A stretch of 64,000 nucleotides of DNA, from positions 6,396,166 to 6,460,165 of the forward strand of contig NC_135778.1 in the NCBI RefSeq assembly GCF_028453695.1. Reading direction: 5' to 3'. The translations under genes and the position numbers were made by a program. The notes beneath the pieces are model-generated. The model was not told the origin of the DNA. It ran no database searches and saw only the letters and a list, made by a program, of their open reading frames with translations. Numbering within the stretch: the first letter of the stretch is position 1; each line of letters opens with the position of its first letter. Below are positions 1 through 12,249 of the stretch, one piece after another. This DNA is from Augochlora pura (Eukaryota > Arthropoda > Insecta > Hymenoptera > Halictidae).

Positions 1-31
1 TATTATAAACTAATGATCAGGAAGCATTTAA

Positions 32-3000
32 TCAATAAACTGCAGACGTTTTTAATTTCTGTTCGCGTGACAAAACTTTTACCCAGAGTCCACCTTCCGC
101 TCTGATAGTCATTCGAAACTTCGGCATCACGCTTTCTTTACCAGGGATTGTTTCTAATCGACATTTTCGAAGGACCGAACTGATCATGGATTTCATTTCC
201 AGCATCGCAAACTTGTAACCTGAAAATCAATGAGTATATTAGTACATTAATATTCTCATAAGTCTGTGCTACAAACAAAGCGGAAGGCTTTTAAAATACA
301 TTTGCATTAAATTTGAATAAAGAACCATCGTTCAATATTAATGTCTGCTAAATGCTTCGTAAAAAGTAATTTTACCGATGCAATTTCTAGGTCCAGCGCT
401 GAAAGGTATGTAAGCGTATGGATGCCTTTTTTCGTTATTATCTAAACTAAACCGTTCGGGCTTGTATGCCTCAGGATCCGGATAATACTTTGGCAAACGA
501 TGCGTACTGTATATCGACATGATAATGTCGCACCCCTCTGGTATCACGTGATTTCCTAAATATTTCCAATAAACATTAAACAATTGATAACATTATTATC
601 GCATTGGTGTGTAGATAATTGTGGTAAAATATATTAAATAGTCGTCCTGTTTATCAGATGATAACAGATACGTAATGAGAGTTGCGAGTAATTAATTATT
701 ATTATTATTGGCAGCAAAATATCTTGAACAATACCTATTTTCACGTCTTCGCCCAATTTCCTCGCTATGAGTGGCACACTCGGATACAGTCTGAGGCTCT
801 CTTTGATGCACATTTCCAGACACTTCATTTCCTTCAGGTCTTTCATCGTCGGCATTCTCGTGTCGCCCCCGAAAATTTCATCAAGCTCCTGGATGCATTT
901 CTCTTGCCACTCGGGGTGTTTTGCTAAAAGGAACATCGACATCGCCGTCGCAGAACCGACCGAGTCTTGCCCGGCCAGCATGAACGTGCAACATTCCTCG
1001 ACGATGTCCGCGTCGGTGAAACAAGGATTCTTCTCGTTCATCTCTACCATGTACTCCAGTAAAGAGATCCTCCTATTTGCCTTCGCCTCGTCGTCAAGCT
1101 CGAGAGCCTTCATTCGCGTTTTCTCGCGCATGTCTTTCATCATACGATAGCACGTGTCGAAGAGATCTTTTCGTTGTTTCGTTTCCTCTCTGCCGTACTT
1201 TGTCAGCCGATAAATCCATTCGACCAACAGCCATGGCCTCACCAGACGATACAGGAACATCATCTGTCCCCTGAGATAGAAACAAACACTTGTGTAATAC
1301 AAACAGTCTCGCAACTTATTATTCTTTAAAGCCGCGAAAATCAATAGCGGACTAAACAATTTACTCCGAGAGAAATTTATTTATCGCCAAACCATTACGT
1401 TAAAAATTGAGTCACCAGTCTAACCTTGCCAACTTTTTAGAAATATTAATGATATTAATTAAGAACCGTATAAAAGCATTGTTCGAAATATAAAAGTCAT
1501 AACTCTTTTGTCTCTCGACTTGATTCTTCAAGACGAAGGACTTATCCAGTTCATTTTTCTTGATCATTTGACAATGATATTACCATATTCTTTTATCCTC
1601 CTGATTTCGTTGTCTTCTATTTTACCTACTCATTCTTTTCGTAAACACATAAAATCGGAAGCCCAAAAATAAAGAATGTGTTCTTTAATAATATCTGCGC
1701 TATATTTCCTTTGTATTATTTCTGCAAATAATAGCTAAAAATAACTGAGTTATACTTCCTTCTATATTACTTATGCATGCGTGGTTAAACCAAAAAGCAG
1801 TTTTGTGAGGCACCAGAACGTTACGAAATGTTGCTACTTATATTACTACCGGTGAAAGAATAAAAGAAACCGAAAGCTTTTTTTTTTCTTCTCTAGCACA
1901 ATGTGTCGTAAAGAATATATGGCAAGTGGAGTGAGAAGAATATTGGAAACTATCGTACGCAGCTAACAGGTTAATGACCTTTTTAATAAATGTCATTGTG
2001 TTGCTTCCTAAACTCGTTATTTTAGCGGTAGCTATGATTTGTGTCGATCAATAAAATCGTACAGTATCAAAACGGTATCGGTTATTATAATGTTTCAGCT
2101 ATATTTTCTAATTTAACGAACCAGCATATTCTTCGTTTTGATTTAATATTTTCTGCCAATGATATCAGTTATATTGCGAAGTGTAGAATACTATTTATAT
2201 TCTAATTGTAAAATATTACCTATATTCTAATATTGTTAGCAAAGATCATAACCAATAAAGATATCAATTCTTACTTTCTAAAGGGTAGTTCGTCCATGCA
2301 ATCGCCTTTCGAACGTTGGCTCGCTCGTTTTATTCCCAGAACCGTTTCTGCAAAAAATTAACAATATTCTGAATTTCAAGTACACGGCGTGAACACTGAT
2401 TGATTGTTGTGTAACACGTGTATAGTAATACGTAACACATATCTATTAATATGCAACATATGTCTATTAATAATCACACATTTCTTAAGGAGAAGCTTTA
2501 ATTAAAAAAAAAACTTATCTATTATATTATGAATATGTGTATTGCGAATGTTATGCATTCGTGTTAAACATACATGTGGAGTTAATAAAAACATTTAATG
2601 AATTTAGAAACATTGCTGCAGCGTGCCCGACTGATTACAAATTGTTAAGGAAAGAAACCATCTACTAAATCACTTCTAATTATGCGAAACGTGATCAGTA
2701 CTCATTGAAGATTTCTAACACGTTCTCTAATATTTGATTGGACTAATATTGAGCGTAGGTAAACAAGCCTCGGAAGCTCATGAAAGCCAACACGAAAATT
2801 GGCTGTTTCGCAACTGTCTGACCGGCTCCACGATTCGGTAAAAGTGGCTCACATTTGATTTTGATGCATACGATAATTGACATTGAAAACGAGACATCCG
2901 TGGAATCCCATTAAATAGTTAACATGCATCGGACACTTAAAGCCTGAGTGGATTTCAGAGACGGCGCGCTGGTGAGTAACGGGTTTGTCATACGCCAATA

Positions 3001-6000
3001 ATAACAAAAGTAAGTATCCGTTCTGTGTATTATCGAGACGTTCACGAAACTGCATAATGGGCGATACTCGGGGCTCGTGCGATTCAGAAAAATAATCCTA
3101 AACATGTTGGTATCCGATAGTAAATTATTTATACACGCGGAACAGTATGACGTATTCGTCCATGGGTTCGCACAAAATATAAATGGATTGTTAAATTATT
3201 AATGATTGCTTTTTATACTATTCAGTAATTGCGGTGCGACGCGCGATGCGATTGGGACGGCTTTCTCAAACAGCCAATAATTAAAAACTGTTATAAAAAC
3301 TGTTGACATTCTTATTCATACATGGAATGCATTTTTTGTGCAATTCGACAACTCCGAAAATATTTCGCGTCTCTTCCGCGCTACCGAGTGATTAACTCTC
3401 AAATCATGAACAAATATCACTGCAATCCTTGTTCTCGAAGAGCACTGTATAGTCGGCAAACTATTTGTAAAAAACTTGCTGTATTAAGGAAACTTATTAA
3501 ATATTTAAATTGAATGTTTATCGTTAATATTAGTTTTTTTTCAGTATTAAATTAACATATGAATATTTACAAGATGAACAAGCGATATGTAAATCAATTG
3601 TTATTTAATGTAAATTATGTTCATAAATAATTAGACTGCTAATGTTATGCATTGTTAGAAAATATTGTGCAGTTTAGAATAAAATCTATTGAAACTATTG
3701 AAAAAGAATCAATTTGTATCTTACATAACAATCACGGTCTTGAAATAATAGAAAATTTATTAAATTGTCACGAGGGAGAAATGCGCATTAACCCCTCGCA
3801 CTATAACGAGTCAAACTCGTGGCGAATATTTCGCACATGATTTAATAAATATAACTGCCAGTCGTTTCTATTGAATTGAAACAAAATACTCTACATCAAA
3901 ATCTGGGAATGGAAGTAAGTGAAGACAAAAGATATTAACCTTTTAGATACGGCAGGATTTTACGCAAATAAAGTTTTTCGTAACTAAATTACGATTTTCT
4001 CTTAATATATATTTTTTCCGGATATCTATAAAATAGTACTAATAACATATATTCTTTTCTTAATATATTGTATATACATACTTTCACTTTAATTGTTTGC
4101 TTTAATAAAAAAATAAAACAATTGAGTAAAGCACGAGCCATTCGCGAAAGCCACTATAGTGGCGCGTGGTATCTAAAAGGTTAATCAACGCTGTTTTGAA
4201 AGAGATCGTAGTGCAAGGAGTTAAGATCGGCTATGCCAGTTAACGTCGAATCGCAATGTTCACGTTTATTGCAGTTCGCGTTTACGAGGATTGTTCCTGT
4301 GATACATACCGCTTAAAATGTCGTACACAGAATCGTTGATGAACGTGGTAATATTAACTTCCTGGTCATTATAAAAGACGAACTCGGCCATCAAACGATT
4401 CGCGCACTCTGCGAAAGTGATCGAGAACTTCTCGAGAATGTTAAGGTGGAATGCCGGTTGCAGAAACTTCCGGTGTGTTCGCCATGTTTCGACGTCCGTG
4501 GTAATCAATCCTTTCCCAAGGAAATTGTCGAGAAGTTTATAGAAAAACATTTTTTTCGTGTGTTTCATGCTGCCGAGGATCACTTGAATGTCTTCAGGTT
4601 CCAACAGCATCACAGTCGGTAGGCCAGTCAACCATAATCTGAAGACGCGACCATAAGCTCGAGCCTCGTGTCCCAATGCATAGAGTACTGAAACGGAAAC
4701 ATTTCGTTTCTAGATAACTCTGCTATTAACCCTGCCATTATCGATTCGTATTCAGCCAATTTTATTTCATACGTCAATTCAACCGATTATATTTTATTCA
4801 AAATTTCGCATTTCAGATAAATGTAGAGAAATAATTCTGTCAGTAAGTAAAGCAAAAAATTGTAATATAAATATAACATACCGTAACACTATCGTAGAGA
4901 GATAATTTTGTCAGTGAATAAAGCAAAAAATTGAGTGAAAGAAAGGACTGTGAAAGAGTTAATATTTATTTGGCAACTGTGCAAAACGTGGGCGAACATG
5001 GCGATTAATTGAACCGCAGTGAAACCGTGAACATTTTTCTGATTAGAGACATCATCGTTTTGAAGGTCCGTCGAGGTTTTTAACCCCTTGAATTATAGCA
5101 GTGAGTCAAACTCGTGACGAAAGCTTCGAGTAGAATCTATTAATATCCGCAATCACAATACGGATTGTTTTGATGATGATGGCATGCCGAAATGACAACG
5201 TTTGGCTCTACATTAATGCCGATTTATCTACCTTGTGCACCGGATTAGCAATAGTCGAATGAAAGGAGTTACTGAATGTAATTGAAAAAATTATCCCGAA
5301 AATACATATTTCGCAAGAAATAATTTTAAATAAAAGAAGTGGTGAAGAAATATAATATCTGCGTTTCATAAGAAAGGATAAATTTGGAAGAGGCTTGACA
5401 TAGTCTGATAGTGTAGATCAGGGCTTCTTAAACTTTTGTCATTCACGACCCCATTTATGATTGCGAGTTTCTTGACGACCCCATACAAATATAAAAGAAA
5501 AATAAATTAATATTTTTTGATGATTTATTTATTAAGTAACAACAACAAATTTATTAGGCAATATCAACAAATGCGCGTGTCTAGACGCTGCAAGTCCACT
5601 GTATTCCGCCAACTCTAGTGATGTTATAAAATGGTATATATAAATATTTGACATTAAAATCTCTCGCGTCCGCAGAATTTTGCTACGCGACCCCATTCGG
5701 GGTCGCGACCCATAGTTTAAGAAGCCCTGGTGTAGATGTTATTACATTTTAGAAAGTTACCGAAGGCAATACTGTTATTAGAAAATACTTGCACTATTCG
5801 TTACTTACTATTGTCTTTAAGGAGATTGTCTGCATTTCCCAAAATTGGTACAGTTGGCGGACCACTCAAGTGTGAAATGAAATAGACGACCCTGATGTAA
5901 GTCTTTAGGACGTACAAGATATAAATGCTTGCTATAATGGCGAGGTATGTCCACACCCCTCCTGGCGTTTGGTCCCACTAATTCGTAAAAATAATTTTTT

Positions 6001-7455
6001 TGATTCTCCGAAATTCATATAGATCATAAATATCGTGTGCGACATTCCATGAGGCTTTTATAATTAATATACGAAGCATTCAGATAATAAAACAAATTAA
6101 TTAATTTGTGACACAAAAATGAACGTAATAAAAAGGTAAATCTTAGCGAATAATAATCCACCTTCCATTATATATTTCACTTACTGACTGACCTCACTAA
6201 ATAGATTTTTTCTGTAAAACTCTTACTGGTATCGTAACATTAATTTCTCAAAATAATTAAAAGTTTCATCCACGAAAGATAAACAATAAGAACTATCCCA
6301 AAGGCAGGATGAAATGCATACAGAGCGCATTGTATACCGTCGACTCTTTTAACAACGTCGTTGTTAACATATTCATTATCGCGATTCGGTTAATTAACTC
6401 TCGTCATGTCCATCTTTACATTAACCTTCCCTTGAAGGTACAAAAGAAAATTCACTTGTTTGCACCTGTAACTGATAGCCAACGCGAGTTTACTCTGTCA
6501 TTATTGAATCATCGTAATCTTGTCAGAAGAAGTCATTTTACGGCAATTAGTGTGTCTGGTCTTCAACACTCCGTACGTTCTCGAAATAAACATGCGAAGT
6601 AATACTAATGCACTTTAGATAAACACAACCCGAGCGTACAGTATCCGCGGAACTTTCTTTCTACTTTCCTCTCGAACTTATGGAATCTAATATTATTGCG
6701 CCGAGGACGGGGAAAATTCGTGGAACACAATTGACCTTTTAATAAACGTGAGACAGAAGATGGCTCATTAGCCTACTAAATTCTACGAGGGACACACATT
6801 AACTATTCCAACTGGATTCCTCATTAATTGGTTTGTTGATACGTGCTACTGGAACGCGTACATGCCGACCGAATAATAATGACCCACAACAAAGGTTCGT
6901 TGGCCAAGAATAACTTCGATACTATTACTTAGGAACAAAACAATTTGATCGACGAAAGATCGTAATCATAAATTTCTTTCAGTTGCAAAACTATATCGAC
7001 GTGTTCAGCATCTTTTAGTCTACTCCGAATTTGTAGATGTTGCAACAGCACGTTCTCTGAACAATAGTATAATCGTATTATTTACGATTGCCCTATTTTG
7101 TTACACGAAATGCTCTTAATAAATAATTGCATGTGCTGTAACCCGAAAAGCATTCGGGTTCTTTGGAATGGTAACAGCTTCGAACGTTTCGGCGGGAATG
7201 TACGAACGGAAATGATACAATGTCACTTACTACTTGCTGCACCGACAAGCCCATAGCTAGCGAACTTTAATCAAAATTTCTTTTGCACTTTACACCGAGA
7301 CAGTTTTCGGACAAATGTTTCGAATCGCAACACAAAACTCTGACGTGCCCCTAGAGATGCAGCCTTTTTAAGCGTTTTCTCCCACCAGATGTGCCTGTGG
7401 ACCACTCAAGATTTGTTCGAAGTCCATAATAAGTACTTAGAATACGTTACCCCGC

Positions 7456-7486
<31 letters not shown>

Positions 7487-8190
7487 CCGGGCAAGCTCTT
7501 TCATGCGATTTTTCATCTATTAGAATAACGACGTCAACAATTATTTATATTTTCAATTTACCTATGCAAGACGCAGGAAATCTTCTAAAAACCGTTGTAA
7601 GAAGAAGCTACTTGCCCGGACTTTCGTTACCAAACAGATACGTTTTTGCAAGTGGAACGGTCGCGGGTAGAATTTATATTTATGAGTTTTAGTTATTAAT
7701 TCGTTTCATCAGCAATGAAAAAAAAAAGAGCTAGAGGCACGGTACCGGCTTCGCGACGTTACCATTTTAATCAGCCTAATCGTATATTTGAGTTCGCGGG
7801 ACGCGTCTTATTTCGAAACAATTCGTAGGTACAAACTTCGATTTCTTTTTACCAACAAATCCCCCTGCCCCCCTCCCCGCCTCCCCCCTCCCCTCGCACC
7901 ATTTCGCCTTTACGTTCGCGATTTATTCTAGCAAATTATTCATTATCGAAATGCTTCCTTTCGCTTTCGTTCAGATCGAGAACCGGTCTGTCCGGCAAAG
8001 GCAACGAAAAGGTAACGTTCCCGCGAAACTATCCGAATTCGAGGTGATTTATAATTTTATTCGAAACATTTGGCTATTATTATCTCCTGGGATCTGTGCA
8101 GCATTTTTTCGGAACCGGTTCCGATCATGTTTTAGGAAGAGATTGATGCAGGTCGTGTGAAATATTTTCGCTCACCTTTAGGAACACCAT
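32..8190 (-). CDS. Cyp4aa1: Cytochrome P450, CYP4 family, CYP4AA1-like (7 exons, 512 aa)
   Basis: Haem-thiolate monooxygenase of the endoplasmic reticulum; the substrate cannot be read from sequence. Exons on the minus strand: 8190-8176, 5977-5809, 4687-4310, 2347-2275, 1270-735, 555-376, 219-32. They sum to 1539 nt with all phases agreeing, giving 512 residues, normal for CYP4. Seen: a hydrophobic N-terminal anchor (about residues 15-40) followed by a proline hinge (SGPPTVPILGN); an I-helix motif AGQDSVG near 311-317; the ExxR motif ESLR at 369-372; PERF; and the haem loop PFSAGPRNCIG with ligand Cys449. The AGQDSVG motif has no Glu where many CYP4s attach haem covalently, and this agrees with what I remember of CYP4AA1. 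The start is the weakest part: exon 2 has no ATG and begins after a stop directly behind a T-rich acceptor. A 5-codon exon (MVFLK) with donor GTGAGC fits in phase 2.2 kb upstream, just below a TATA box. Confidence 0.9.
3792..4220. mobile_element. TTAA-flanked (piggyBac-like) MITE, copy 1, interrupted by a second MITE
   Basis: The element is bordered by TTAA at 3788-3791 and 4221-4224. Its ends are inverted repeats (CCCCTCGCACTA on the left, TAGTGCAAGGAG on the right). Next to the left end is an internal palindrome, ACGAGTCAAACTCGT. Another TTAA-flanked element (3939-4180) sits inside it. Removing that insert and one TTAA leaves about 183 bp, matching copy 2. TTAA target duplication is typical of piggyBac-type transposition. 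It lies in the P450 intron between 4310 and 2347. Confidence 0.75.
3939..4180. mobile_element. TTAA-flanked MITE of a second family, nested in copy 1
   Basis: A 242-bp element with perfect 12-bp terminal inverted repeats, CCTTTTAGATAC and GTATCTAAAAGG. It is flanked by TTAA at 3935-3938 and 4181-4184 and has no coding capacity. Because it interrupts the 3792-4220 element it is the younger insertion. I saw no second copy in the window. Confidence 0.75.
4823..4933. repeat. Imperfect tandem duplication, 71-bp period
   Basis: The ~40-bp stretch starting GTAGAGAAATAATTCTGTC at 4823-4862 recurs with a few changes at 4894-4933 (GTAGAGAGATAATTTTGTC), both ending AAAGCAAAAAATTG. Intronic in the P450 gene. 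Confidence 0.6.
5084..5268. mobile_element. TTAA-flanked MITE, copy 2
   Basis: Begins with CCCCTTGAATTATAG directly after TTAA (5080-5083), carries the same GAGTCAAACTCGTG core as copy 1 and ends in GAAAGGAG followed by TTAC, a decayed TTAA. Length is 185 bp, the same as copy 1 without its insert. It lies in the P450 intron between 5809 and 4687. Confidence 0.6.
5419..5729. mobile_element. hAT-type MITE with 8-bp target duplication
   Basis: A 311-bp element whose ends are inverted repeats (CAGGGCTTCTTAAACT on the left, AGTTTAAGAAGCCCTG on the right). It is flanked by a perfect 8-bp direct repeat GTGTAGAT at 5411-5418 and 5730-5737. CAG-starting ends plus an 8-bp duplication are the hallmark of hAT transposons. 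The inner parts repeat GACCCCAT-type motifs on both arms. No ORF. It lies in the same P450 intron as the 5084-5268 element. Confidence 0.85.
7459..7486. repeat. (AG)n microsatellite
   Basis: About 14 uninterrupted AG units within the proposed first P450 intron. Confidence 0.9.
7858..7902 (-). other. G-rich tract on the minus strand, G-quadruplex candidate
   Basis: The plus strand is almost pure C with a few T (runs of 5, 6, 4, 6 and 4 C). The minus, sense strand of the P450 gene therefore has five runs of four or more G separated by one to three bases, which satisfies the usual G-quadruplex pattern. It lies about 275 nt downstream of the proposed first P450 exon, in intron 1. Confidence 0.6.
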
Positions 8191-8301
8191 AGGAATACCA
8201 TAGCCCCTCGCGACACTGAGAACTATAACGAAAACCGTGGTGGCGCGCACGCGATTAGAGCGAGTTCGGTTAACTAAACCTTCATCGGCGACTAGTTGTA
8301 G

Positions 8302-8309
8302 TTTATATA
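8302..8309 (-). promoter_or_regulatory. Candidate TATA box for the P450 gene
   Basis: On the minus strand this reads TATATAAA. It lies about 110 nt upstream of the proposed start codon at 8190, leaving room for a transcription start near 8275 and a short leader. It supports the proposed 5-codon first exon but is only a match to the consensus. Confidence 0.45.
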
Positions 8310-9654
8310 GGTGTAACGACGAGTACGGGACGTCTCACGGGGCCCATTAACGGGCAGTTCACAATCGAATCACGTATCACCGATATGTGCAGGCGTGCTT
8401 TATAAAATATCTTTCCCGCTCGGTTTCAGGGTGGCGGTCACCAAAGATTATGCTTTACGCGCATCCTTCCCGCCAGGGTCAGTATCGGAGCAAAGAGCCT
8501 CGACAAATTTTTCTCGTTGAATAAATTATCGAACACCCTATATTACTAATTACTGGTCGGACGCGAACAACCACAAACGGGGATGCTTCTCTTCTCTCCT
8601 CGCTGCACAAAATCTGCAACACATTTGAAGCTTTCCGAAATATGCGTTTTATATTGTATCTCTGCTGTAATGCATACGTTTTTCGTGTTTCCCCGAGTAC
8701 CACCGTCACAATATTATCGTCGCTTATAGAATTCAGTTATAAGTCACGTTTCGCTTACGCGTACCCGCGTTATTTATCGGCAAGGCGTTGTTAACAGCGA
8801 TTACCGAACTGTAGAATTTATGCGTTCGTCATGATAGTGCCTTAATACATAAAGAAGGGACTGGCGAACGGTTTAACCGAATCTTTAAACTCGGCCAGAC
8901 CTCGATATAGAATCGGCGATAGCAAAAACGATTCTATCCGACTTCCATTTTGATCACTCAGCTCGACGAATATTTATATTCGATGGAAATAATATATTTT
9001 ACCAGCCGATGTTCTTTCTTGGATGTTCTGAATGCCGCGCACGGCATTCTTGTTCCCCAGCATCCGATTTTTTGTCGCCAAAACAACCTAATAAACAGGT
9101 TTATTTATAAATCAGCATCCTAAAAGGGAAATAGGTGTAGCTTCTTTTCTAGATTTTTCTTTTTTGCAGTTTGCTTTTTTTCTTCCTTGAATGCAAAAAT
9201 ACGAACACTAACACGACTGTTTATCTGAAACAGCGCACCTGCCGTTTAATTCTTCGCCGCATGCAAATTCATCGTGAAATAGAATCAAGCGGGCCACGCG
9301 GAATGCACCTGCAATCTATCTTGGAAACGTGCCAACTGCTTTGCAATTTTTATTTACTTAACACATTCGTCTGCATACGACACGCCAGCCTCTTGTTAAA
9401 GTGAAATTGATACGGCACCGGGAATCGCTGAAATGTTTTTTACAACTTTTATACGCTACCTCGGAACGTTTACGAATTCCTCTGCACGAGCATATAAAGA
9501 TAAGAAACGAAGCGTGATGCTACTGAAAATAATATTCGTTAAATTAATTTTGTAACGTGAAAGTTATTGTATGTTTGTATTGTTATGTACTGACGTCGCA
9601 GTTCAAAAATCAATAAAATTATAAAAATATCAACAATATCTAAAATAAAAGAAT
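8310..9654. other. Intergenic, no gene seen
   Basis: Lies between the P450 promoter and the satellite at 9655. ORFs here are short, use no recognisable motif and are not flanked by good splice sites. I see no RNA gene. Confidence 0.5.
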
Positions 9655-10362
9655 TTACACATTCGACATTCCTGCGTTCCTACATTCCTACTTTTCCACA
9701 TTCCCACATCCACATTCCTACATTCCACATGGCTACATTCCTACATTGCTACATTCCACATGCCCACACTCCCACATTCCCACATTGCATATTCCTACAT
9801 TCCACATTCCTACATTCCCACATTGCATATTCCTACATTCCACATTCCTACATTCCCACATTCCTACATTCTTATATTACTACTTTCCTACATCCTACAT
9901 TTCTACAATTCCACATATCTTCTTTTCTATGCTTCTACATTCCTACATTCCTAAATTTCTACTATTCTACAATTCTACAATTCTTGATGGTGCTGGAAAT
10001 TGAAATTCAAGTTCAAGGTTCAAATTTCAAGGTTCAAAGTTCAATGTTCAATGTTCAACTTCAAATTCAATTTCAATTTCAACTTTGGACTCTGAACTCT
10101 GAACTATGGAGTCTGGACTCTGGACTCTGGAGTCTGAACTCTGGACTTCTACGACAACTTCAACTTCGACTTGAATTTGAACTTTGAAGTTCAAGTTCAA
10201 AGTTCAAGATTCAAGGTTCAAAGTTCAATGTAGGAATGTAGGAATATGCAATGTGGAATGTAGGAATGTGAATGTGGGAATGTGGGAATGTGGAAAAGTA
10301 AGAATGCAGGAATGTGGAATGTAGGAATGTGGAATGTGGGAATGTAGGAATGTGGAATGTAT
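9655..10362. repeat. Concentric palindromic satellite
   Basis: The left arm (about 9660-9990) is built of CATTCCTA/CACATTCC units. The right arm (about 10228-10362) is the same units reverse-complemented (TAGGAATG/GGAATGTG), so the outer parts can pair. Inside are TTCAAG/GTTCAAA units on both sides (about 10000-10080 and 10150-10230). In the centre (about 10083-10146) is a third unit type, GGACTCTG/GAACTCTG. The order is therefore A-B-C-B-A', with A' inverted. Long apparent ORFs across it (about 150 codons) are by-products of the periodicity. The CATTCC unit resembles the short pentamer-type satellites of other animals, but I do not infer homology. Confidence 0.85.
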
Positions 10363-12249
10363 CAGGCTCTACATCCTTGGACCAGTCCGATTCATTTCAA
10401 ACCTCCTTGATAAAGTGCAAGTTACGCTAAACTAACAGTTGCATTATGCACGAACACTTTGCAACATGATCTTTTTCCCCGATAGTTAATCGATGAATTT
10501 TTGGGGATTAAATTATGTTTCTCAATTTAACAATGTTTTTTTTCTCTGACGGTAAAATATTGAAACATCCTACAAACTTCTCTTTACCTACATTCATCCG
10601 TAACCAACTATGTATCAACCTTTCTAGTAATAGATGTTGAAATAATAAAGGTATGCACACATTCTCTCACAGAATATTCGAAATTATTGTTCCAATCTCG
10701 AGTAGAGTCGAGTAGACAGTGTATTTTAATTGATACTCATTTCAAGAGAATATCTGAAAATTAGTGTCCCAATACTATTAGAATAATTAGTTCTACAATC
10801 GACTATTATCCATCAGATAAAGCCGCTTTAAATTACATACTTTTGAATCACCAATGAGTCTCACAATTTTGGAGATTTTTTATTTCGAGCAAAACACCCT
10901 ACCATTTTAATTCACCCCCAATGAAATCCATGATTCACGAATATTTGCGCTTCATTTTTATTATTTACTATGTAACATTATAAATTACTAGGCTGTCATT
11001 ACGGTTATTTGTAAATGGTGCCATAAAATTGCATTAAAATAATTAAAACAAGATAAATAGCGGCGACTAGAAAATATCGAACAAAAGTAAATAAAAAGAC
11101 AGTATTATGTGTACTATTCAGGTTCATAGTCTAAAGACATTAATTTTGACAAAATTAAGACATCAAAAAATAAACCTTGTATGCGAAATTACTCACGAGA
11201 ACCTACTATGTCGATATTGTCTATAAAACAAATGATCAAATTGCGAAATGTAATTAATTGTTCTTTGAAGTTTGGCTAACTATTATTTTAACTAATTATC
11301 TCGCCTCGGTTGGTTCGATGTTTGTACAACGCTAATTGAGGTACGTAATAGCAAAACGCTGAAACTATTAACCAAATTACCAACAGTCGATATTACCGAC
11401 GCTAACAGCTCTTTTATTATCTTAATTGGCGCCGTAGCAAAACTAAAGTTCACGTTTTCTCCGCAAGAGGCGCCACAATCGCCGCATTGTTCATAATGCA
11501 AGATCAGTCAATTCTTTAGTGTTTTTCGTTAAAATACAATAACTCTTTAACGATGCCTCGGGTAAAATTTTTGTAATTACGATTACGTGTGATTTTTGGG
11601 ACAAATAGTATACTAAATTTAATTGAGTGAAATGATTACTCCGTTTCCTTGGGGTTTGTGTCCTCCTTTCCCTCATTAAAATTTTGAGGCATATTTAGAG
11701 TAATATTAGGTCAGCTTTGATGTAATTTTAGGGTAGCTATAAGGCATTTTTGGGGCATTTTAGGGCAAAACTACTACAAAAGTACCCTAAAACTGTCCAA
11801 AAAGTAACCCGAAACAGGACTGTCTCACCAGTAAATTACCAATCGATCAGAGTAAAAAAGAATGTCTTATTAACCGTTGCCAACAGATCGAGCTGCGGTC
11901 GCCGCATGTTCTATTCAACAGACCACATGCACATGCGCCAACGATTGCGACGTGAAATTGACAGCATTCAGTCTAGTCTGTGATTGTGATTTCGACTATT
12001 CGAGAGAAACAATTGCGTTCTTATTGCATAATGTGAGTAAACACAAAAATTTTTGCAAATTGATCTCGAACTTCGAATAAATCGTATTAAAGAGGCAGAT
12101 TTGTCGAAGTCTTCAAGATTACATAAATATTTTTAATAGCCGTGTGTAATTCAAAATATTCTAACATGGTCACGCAACCTCGAGTCGTTCACTAAACGTT
12201 GTTCTTTGTTTGACAGATTAACGGCTGTGATAAATTCTAAATCGTAAAG
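10363..12249. other. Intergenic and 5' region of GHITM
   Basis: Mostly AT-rich sequence without a recognisable gene. The last few hundred bases should hold the GHITM promoter and leader. I found no clear TATA box. Short ORFs in 11292-12080 have no recognisable similarity. Confidence 0.4.

Noticed and set aside
9729..10187. Long ORFs (up to 152 codons) on the plus strand
   Set aside because: They run through CATTCC and TTCAAG tandem units. The peptides are periodic and exist in several frames at once, so they reflect repeat structure, not genes.
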